Assembly (NCBI RefSeq): GCF_004193775.1
Contig: NC_041019.1
Span: 53,605,928-53,669,927, forward strand
DNA from: Glycine soja
Lineage: Eukaryota > Streptophyta > Magnoliopsida > Fabales > Fabaceae
Reading direction: 5' to 3'
DNA length: 64,000 nucleotides
Of this stretch, positions 56,958 through 64,000 are shown piece after piece. The position numbers were made by a program, and so were the translations under genes. Below the pieces are notes generated by a model. That model was not told the origin of the DNA and did no database searches. It saw only the letters and a program-made list of their open reading frames with translations. The first letter of the stretch is position 1; each line of letters starts with the position of its first letter.

Positions 56958-59900
56958 TTATGGCCGAGGAATTGGGCCTTCAAATGGCCAAGTGTTGACG
57001 GGCACCGGCCGCCGGATGTTTGCACCAAGCAGTTTGCAATTGCTAGAGGTGGCCGCCGCCACTGTTGAGTGGATGGTAGCAGGGGAGGAGGATGCAGAGG
57101 AGTGAGTACGCTCACAAGAAGGGCACATTGTAAGAGTGGTGGGAGGGTTCATATGCATGTACATTTGTGGGGATAATTTCAATGCCCTAAGCTCTTGAAC
57201 CTCCTTGTGCAACCTTCTATTCTCTTCAGTTAAATTCTCACAGCATTTCTTTAAGTATTCACAATCCACTTCAGTTTGCTTCAGCTTAGTCCTGCGTTAA
57301 TTGAACTAAAATCGTTAGATTAGAGTTCATATTATTCCCATCCATGAAATAATAACCAAACTTACAACAACATGAATAGCCCAAAGTAACAACAGAAACA
57401 CGCATCAACAACCAATGTACCATTTGCCACATCTACTGAAAAAAATGAATAAATGCAACATCCAAATATCAAACATCTATCTCCAAATTCGTCACTACTA
57501 GACTATATTTGTGTGGCCATTCGTAGTATTTGACCTCCCATTGTTTTTATTATTTATTTTTTGTCACATGATTATTGATAAATTTAGATTTATGTCAACA
57601 TAATTGTGTCATTGATCACTGTCAAAGGAGGGGAAGTCAAACCCATTATTCATTTTGACGTTATGCTAAAGTTGCTTTGACTGCATTTAAATGTTACAAT
57701 AATAATTAACATTGACGAGGAACAACAAAACCATACCACATGTACATTTCGGTCAAGAATTCATATTATCCATACTATGTCCCTTCAATAAAAATAAACT
57801 AATGCTTACACACAAAAAAAAAAAAAAACTAACGACAAAAAAACTGAAGGGAGATAGGTAACTTCAACCCCTCATTCAAACTTAAAAGAAGGGGAAGTCA
57901 AACCCATTATTTATTTTGACGTTATGCTAAAGTTGCTTTGATTGCATTTAAATGTTACAATAATAATTAACATTGACGAGGAACAACAAAACCATACCGC
58001 ATGTACATTTCAGTCAAGAATTCATATTATCTATACTTTGTCCCTTCAATAAAAATAAACTAATGCTTACAAAAAAAAAAAAAACTAACAACAAAAACTG
58101 AAGGGAGATAGGTAACTTCAACCCCTCATTCAAACTTAAACGCTTGCAATTAAGAAAAAGTTAAATTATTTATTTGGTTCCTAGTTTCATGATTTTTATC
58201 TTTCTAATCCCTATAGTTTAAAAGTATTTTTTTTTTTCATATAATTTATATTTTAATTCTCTTTAAGTCCGTGTAGTTTAAAAGTATTCTTTTTAGTCTT
58301 TATCATTTATATTTTAATTCTCTTTTAGTCCCTATAATTTATATGTGATATTTTTAGTCCTATAATTTGTATTTTAATTATCTTTTACTCTTTATTATAA
58401 AAAAATATATAAAAATAATTAGTTATAAATTATCACTTATTTTTTTATTATAAATTATCTTACTATAAATTAGTTACGAATTACTTATTAATATTTTTGT
58501 AATTAATTGTAATTGATAATATTATTTATATTTTGACAGTAAGGATTAAAATGAAATTAAAATATAAAGTATAGGGACTAAAAAAATTACTTTTAAATTA
58601 TAAGGACTAAAAGAGAATTAAAATACAAATTATAAGGATTAAAAAATCACTTTTAAAATTATAAAAACTAAAAGAGAATTAAAATGTAAACTATAAGACT
58701 AAAAAAATCATTTTCAAATAAAAAGGAATATAAAGTCAACAAATAATTTAATTTAAATATTAATTATTCCAAACCACACCTTGCTCTTCTGTTCTGAAAC
58801 CACACCTCTACTTGTCTGGGCTTCAGATTCAACTCCTCTGCCAACGCTTGCTTCCGTTTCTAAAATAGAATACAAAATAATAATAATTCATAACTCATAA
58901 TTTATATATTTATAATCTATTAAAAAAAATTATAATAGTGATACTCACTTTTTGCCTTCAATTTTTTAGACTATTTTACTCTTGAATTAACTAGATTAAT
59001 ATCACAAACTATGTCACTATTTGTTTAATAGCATATAAGAAACCACTCCACTGTCTCCATATGAACATATAAAGCCTAATTTCAAAATAACTCTTTACTG
59101 TCATTTTCTATTAAATCTCTTTTTTTTTCTCCCTTTTTATTTTATTTTGTTTTATTTTATTTTTAGATAAACAGTGGCAGAAAGGGTGTCTTTGATAATA
59201 ATCATAATACCAAAAATATCCTTACACTTGCTAGGAATTTACGGAAATGCCACTAACTTACCGGATTCAGGGTGTTGTGCTCCTTGAACGTTTCTTCCAA
59301 CACCATGGACTGTTCTTTCGTCAGCCTCAGCTTCTTCCTCGCGGCGTCGCTGCCACCACCGTCATCGTCGTCGCTCCCTCGCGAGCACGAGGTCCTCTCA
59401 CCAGCCACGGCGGCGGCATTATCGTCGTCCCTCTCGCTCTGCTTGCCGCCGCCGCTCACGCTCGAGACGGCGCTGTTCGGCGAGGAAACGCCATCGTACT
59501 CCGCCGCCGAATTAACGTCGATTCCTCGTACCATATCGGAGCTCCGATCTGCTACATGCAGTTGCATGTGAGTTTCACAATGGTTTATTCAGGGAATGGC
59601 AGGTTTTGTAGTTAAAGAGCATAGCCAAGGGTATTTCTGTACAAACACTTGGATACTTCGAATTTAGAAAACAGAAATTAAGAAAAATGCGTGTATAACT
59701 GAGAAATTATTTAACAGTTCATGAATATTGCATTCTTTAAAAAAAAATCTCTGAGAATAATAAACTAAAAATGATAAACTTATGTAATTTTTAATTGGGT
59801 ATAACTGATTAAATATGTTTAATAGGGGGGGGGGGGGGAACAGAGAAAGAGATGAAAAGGTGAGGTTTTATATTGCAGTTGCCATTACAATATGTTCTTC

Positions 59901-60497
59901 ATCCTTCTTATTGTAATGAATTACATATAAATGCGAGAAAAAATGACTGATGCAAACACAACATTTTAGTAGCAAATATTAAAAAAAATGTCATTAATTG
60001 CAAACAAAAAATAGTCGGTGAGCGTTTTTCTAAAATCTTGTGCAAAGGGTAGAACCTGGATCTGAGTTGGGTAGATTGCATGAGTTAGATATTAGATTAA
60101 CCAACGAAGGTTCGAGTTTCCAAAAGTTAGAGAAACAAATGTTTTATTTGTTTTTTGTTTCTAGCAAAAAGAAAAGGGGTGATTGAAGAGATAAACTAAG
60201 GAAAATTGTTGGTGAGAAAATACTATACCAACAAAAATTTGGTGAAAAAATACCAACAAAAAGATTTGGGGAATCTAGAAACAAAAATCTTAGGAAAAAA
60301 AGTTTAAGGAACAACAAAAACCTCGTACCTGGTAACTGAAACAAATCACCAAAGAGAGTCTTATTGTGATTCATGGGAACAGGTTGTTGTTGTTGAGGCT
60401 GGTGCATATGATTCAAAGAAGGGGGTTGTTGTTGTTGATTCACTCCCCCCAAACTCAAACTCAAACTCAACCCAAACTCATCATCTTTCTCACCCAT
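56958..60497 (-). CDS. HD-Zip class II homeobox-leucine zipper factor (290 aa)
   Basis: A nuclear transcription factor, usually a repressor, of the ATHB2/HAT family involved in shade, auxin and leaf-polarity responses. Exons 60497-60329, 59551-59262, 58859-58780 and 57291-56958 sum to 873 nt in frame. Features: an N-terminal EAR repression motif ([10 protein letters not shown], 9-18), Gln-rich and acidic linkers, a homeodomain at about 127-183 ([10 protein letters not shown]...[11 protein letters not shown]), a leucine zipper with L193, L200, L207 and L214, and the class II redox motif CPSCE at 236-240. [12 protein letters not shown] at 60497 matches family starts such as HAT3/ATHB4; an in-frame ATG five codons upstream is possible. 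Exon 2 begins at a tandem TAGCAG acceptor. Intron 3 holds a duplication and a foldback element. Confidence 0.93.
57630..58140. repeat. 261-bp tandem duplication in HD-Zip intron 3
   Basis: 57630-57887 and 57891-58140 are nearly the same sequence (GGGGAAGTCAAACCCATTAT through CCCCTCATTCAAACTTAAA). They differ by scattered substitutions and by the length of an A-run (15 versus 13-14). A recent direct duplication within the intron. Confidence 0.92.
58159..58755. mobile_element. 600-bp foldback element in HD-Zip intron 3
   Basis: The left arm has GTTAAATTATTTATTTGG, then CCCTATAGTTTAAAAGTA, TTTAATTCTCTTTTAGTCC and TATAATTTGTATTTTAATTA. The right arm is the reverse complement (ACTAAAAGAGAATTAAAAT, AAATTATAAGGA, CAACAAATAATTTAATTT). 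Within each arm the 'ATTTTAATTCTCTTTTAGTCC' word is repeated. The ends resemble those of the Mutator-like MITE at 45477-45752. No target duplication confirmed. Confidence 0.7.
59825..59838. repeat. G14 homopolymer in HD-Zip intron 1
   Basis: Fourteen consecutive G (C on the transcribed sense strand). Likely length-variable. Confidence 0.85.
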
Positions 60498-60660
60498 TTT
60501 GAGAAGAAGCACTCAACCACCAATTGTGAGTGTGTGTTTGGGGAAAAAAAACTCTGATTTGGGGCAAGCAAAATGGAGGAAAAAAGGGTTGGTCTTTGGT
60601 GGCAGTGTGTAACAGCCTTTCACTTTTTTTTGCAGTGCAGGGGAAACTGATTGATGGAAC

Positions 60661-60675
60661 TATAAATATATATAG
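60661..60675 (-). promoter_or_regulatory. TATA box of the HD-Zip gene
   Basis: Minus-strand CTATATATATTTATA about 165 bp upstream of the ATG at 60497, leaving room for a leader of about 130 bases. Confidence 0.55.
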
Positions 60676-63600
60676 ACACAGCAAAATATAGTGAATGGAT
60701 GGTGCAGAGTTAATTATGACCTGGGTCAGAGTGACAAATTGGCTCAATCATGACTTAAATGGCTATCCTAGGCATTTTAATATGTTTTTGGATTCTTCAA
60801 GTCTAAGTCAGGTTATATTTTAACCATGGTTCGTTTTAACCAATGTGGGTGGTTATGGTTAGTGTTGAGGATTAGGATTAGTGTGGTGGTGGTAACTGAT
60901 TAAGCAAGAGCTTAATTAGCTTTAACTAGTTCTGTTGAGGAAAAACAGCTGCTTTTTCAGTAAGAATGTTGACCAGAAAGAGGAAGGGCTTTGAGGGGGT
61001 GGATTTGTCTGTTTCACGTGATGTGCTTGGAAGAATCATCATCATCATCGCCTCATCATGGAGGTGATGAGTGTTGTGGAGTGAATGCACGTTTGAGCTA
61101 TGATAATAAATATATTATGTTTAAAATTAAGGTGCATTTTGAATAAAAAAGTGTTGAAATTATTTATTTATTTTTATTGATGAATAATCATTTTATTTTG
61201 AGAATATGTAAATTATTGTCAAATTAGTCTCTTAGGAGCCGTTTGGTAGACATATAAAGTTTTTATTTTTCTAAAAATCTTTAAAGTAAAAAAATTATAT
61301 TTATCATGTTTTATATGTAATTAATTTAAAAAAATATTTTCAAGAATTATGATTCTTAAAAATTAATTTTAGTTCATTTTCCAGCAAAAACATCCAAGAA
61401 ATAAAAATCCTACTTTTTTCAGTGCTGAGAAAGTTTTAATTATATATTTTACATATATTAAAATTAACTATTTTACTCATTTTCAATAATCATAACTCTT
61501 AATAATTGATGTTTCTAAGAATATGTTTCACGGGTATAAAAAAAATCCTCTTACCAATTGTCTCTTAAAAAAATAATATTTTTCGATTTAAATTTTAAAT
61601 ATGTCAAAAGTATGAAAATTATAATTTTTATATTTAATTGGAACATAAACTTTAAACATTTAAGAATTAAACTATAAGTTATTCAAATGATCCTACAAAA
61701 TTAATAATAAAACATAACTGTCACAATTGTTACACATTTAAGAATTCAATTAAAGTGTTAATTTATAATTCCTGTTCTTTTATAAATTAAATTATCATCC
61801 ATTTAAAGATTAAAGTGTTAATTTATTTCTTTTATTATATGAATGATATTAAATATTTATGAAAATTTTAATATAAGGTAGTAAAGACACAGTGAGAGTT
61901 GTGACATGATGCAAAAGATGGGTCGCATAGCGGATTTTGTGAAGGTGTGTGGGCCCCGTTGGACAAGGATGCTAGCCCCAAATAACGAGGCATAACAGTT
62001 ACAGGAAGGAAGAGTTGAACCCCACCAGTCGCGGCGGCGCGTGATTTTCATTCACTTCGGTTGATTTTCCATGGGCACAAGAATAATTTTCTCTTCTATG
62101 CCTTGGAACTTGCAAGTTTCAATGTTAGTATAAAACAAACAAAGAAAGTACTAGTAATATGTAATGTAAAGATTTTTATATTATTAATCCTAAGTTATAA
62201 TTTTTTTTTTATTTTTGCGTAAAATTATAATTTTTAATTGAGAATCATATCAAATACAATTTAAACATATATAATATTACTCATACCGTTTCAGACTTTC
62301 AGGTCATACATATATGGCGTGTGTGAGAAAAAAAAATCATTCTAATTATATATTGTTTAAAAAATTTTATATTAAATATTTTTTTAAAATTATTCTTAAT
62401 GAGTGAGAGTATTGTATAAAAAAGTATATATTCAAAAATAAAGAATATATTAAAAAATTACTTAATATTTTTTTAAAAATTCAATAAATTAATTACATAC
62501 TATAATACCTATATTAAAATTACAAACGTCATATAACTTGAAATGGAGAGAATAAATAATTATTTTTTGAAAATTCTTTTAAGAAACTTTTGTTCAAAAT
62601 TCTTATTGAAAGTACATTTATTCTCTACCTTGTATTTTTTTTAATGGATTTAAATAATTGGGCCTCATATCCAAAATTCAAACTATTAAATGTTTCACAA
62701 TTCATATCAGAATACTCCAAAAAATAATTAATGACTAGATTTTTCTTTCATCTGCCCCAACTTCTCAACAATGGCGGATGCATCTTATCTAGCGTGGGTC
62801 CCATCAGGTTTTTATTTATTTATTAATGTATGTAAAAAAAATTACTCCCATAAAAAATTATATATTGCACCATTAGATTTTTTAACACAAAGTTTAAACA
62901 AATATAAGACATTAAATATAAAAATGATATGTTTGAGTTCAAATCATTTAGTCAAATTCTTATTATTGTTAGAGTAATAAAAAAACACCACATACTATAT
63001 AAAATATATTGTTTCATGTATTATCTCAAAAACAATTCAAAAATTATATAGATAAAGATTATTTAAATATATCTTTTCGTAAAAGAAAAAATAAATTAAA
63101 TTATTTTAATATATTAAATTGTTATATTTTTTTTTGAAAAGATATTAGTATAATAATATATTAGATTGTATAAAGATAATAAACATAAGAGGAAAAAAAT
63201 TGGTTATACAAATTTCAAACGATACAATTTCAAATTACATATAATAATTAATTTTTCTAGAATCACAAATAAATCATCTCTTTTAACATTAGTGAATTGC
63301 TCAAGAAATAAAAAAAAGAAAGAAATCGAAAAAAATTTGTTGAGACAAAAATAATAAAAAATTCAAATTACTTTTCAAAACTTTCATGATATAATTATTT
63401 TAGGATCGTTTTTCTTTTAGTGTGTTCTTGATGTAAAAAAATCAGGATTAATAATATTTTAATGATGATTATTTTAATGAAATGCATTACATTTCACACA
63501 TTAAATTAGTATTGACAATGAAAAAATCATAAAACATTTTCAATATATGAAAATAAATAAAGAATAATTTTTTATATAGAAGTTTAAATACTCTAGATTT

Positions 63601-64000
63601 TTTATCATAATATTATATATTTTATAATTCCTCGTAATATTTTACTTTTTATAAAATATTAACAATTATTTCTTACTTCCACTAACCAAAATTTATGGAT
63701 TCGTTGCTTCTGCATCTAAAATTCAAACCATTAATGTTTCACAATTCATGTCAATACCATTACAAAAAAAAAGTAATGATTCCTCTAACTCCTTTTTCAA
63801 CGTTGTTGAAAATAAAAACATGTCCACCCGGTTAAAAGTAGTGGTCAATTGACATTGTTCACAATTCAATGCTAGCTGTTTGTAAATTATAATTATCCCA
63901 TAGTAGTAACTTTCAGTTTTTCGATAGGTTGAAGCTTTAACGTAACTATACTAGGTCAAAATTTCAAAACCAACGCTCAATCGAGTTAAAACTTTAATCA
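60676..64000. other. AT-rich intergenic DNA to the right edge
   Basis: 60676-61080 is the probable HD-Zip promoter; a G-box core CACGTG lies at about 61016-61021. Beyond 61100 the DNA is strongly AT-rich with no supported gene. Short frames at 62771-62977 and 63166-63354 are low complexity. Confidence 0.6.
62667..63805. repeat. Direct repeat pair about 1 kb apart
   Basis: 62667-62775 and 63712-63805 share CCAAAATTCAAACTATTAAA / CTAAAATTCAAACCATTAAT, TGTTTCACAATTCAT, AATAC then TAATGA and AACTYCTTTTTCAAC-like ends. This could be the remains of an element with direct ends, or dispersed copies of one repeat. Confidence 0.5.

Noticed and set aside
61857..62051. 64-codon minus frame and GC-richer patch upstream of the HD-Zip gene
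   Set aside because: No motif and no splice support; probably a fragment of a repeat or noncoding DNA.

Overview
The window is plant nuclear DNA, most likely from a legume close to soybean. The evidence is intron-rich genes with GT-AG splice sites and plant-specific families (HD-Zip class II, ARABIDILLO, vacuolar ATPase subunit G, CAT-type amino-acid transporter). The AT-rich intergenic DNA is full of plant retroelement and MITE debris, including a short LTR-like repeat that I associate with legume genomes. Species identity is inference. No bacterial-type operon, CRISPR array, rRNA or tRNA gene was seen.

Layout. 1-4921 (+): last five coding exons of a palmitoyl-protein thioesterase (PPT1-like) gene whose 5' part lies off the left edge; its introns hold repeats. 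6895-7603 (+): complete three-exon V-ATPase subunit G gene. 9516-14918 (+): complete, very young Copia LTR retrotransposon with near-identical 433-bp LTRs, a TATTA target-site duplication and one intact 1,327-aa Gag-Pol frame. 16826-30163 (-): 12-exon ARABIDILLO-type F-box/armadillo gene; its 5.4-kb intron 7 holds a LINE fragment, a decayed Copia and a long TC/TA microsatellite. 33509-35889 (-): three-exon gene of unknown function with a second LINE fragment in intron 2. 40446-44852 (+): eight-exon CAT9-like cationic amino-acid transporter. 47568-50324 (-): single-exon 918-aa membrane-anchored DUF4408/DUF761-type protein with large internal repeats. 56958-60497 (-): four-exon HD-Zip class II transcription factor. 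The rest, including 60.7-64 kb, is AT-rich intergenic DNA.

The genes are ordinary, functionally unrelated euchromatic genes and do not form a pathway cluster. The interest lies in the repeat content: a possibly active Copia element with an unusual leader and no recognisable tRNA-iMet primer site; a Mutator-like MITE nested in one copy of a tandem duplication; a degenerate four-unit array of about 300 bp; a promoter-proximal duplication upstream of the transporter; and related foldback elements in two introns of one gene. I found no convincing new biological system. Exon boundaries were set by hand from splice motifs, reading-frame continuity and family similarity; no database search was possible.
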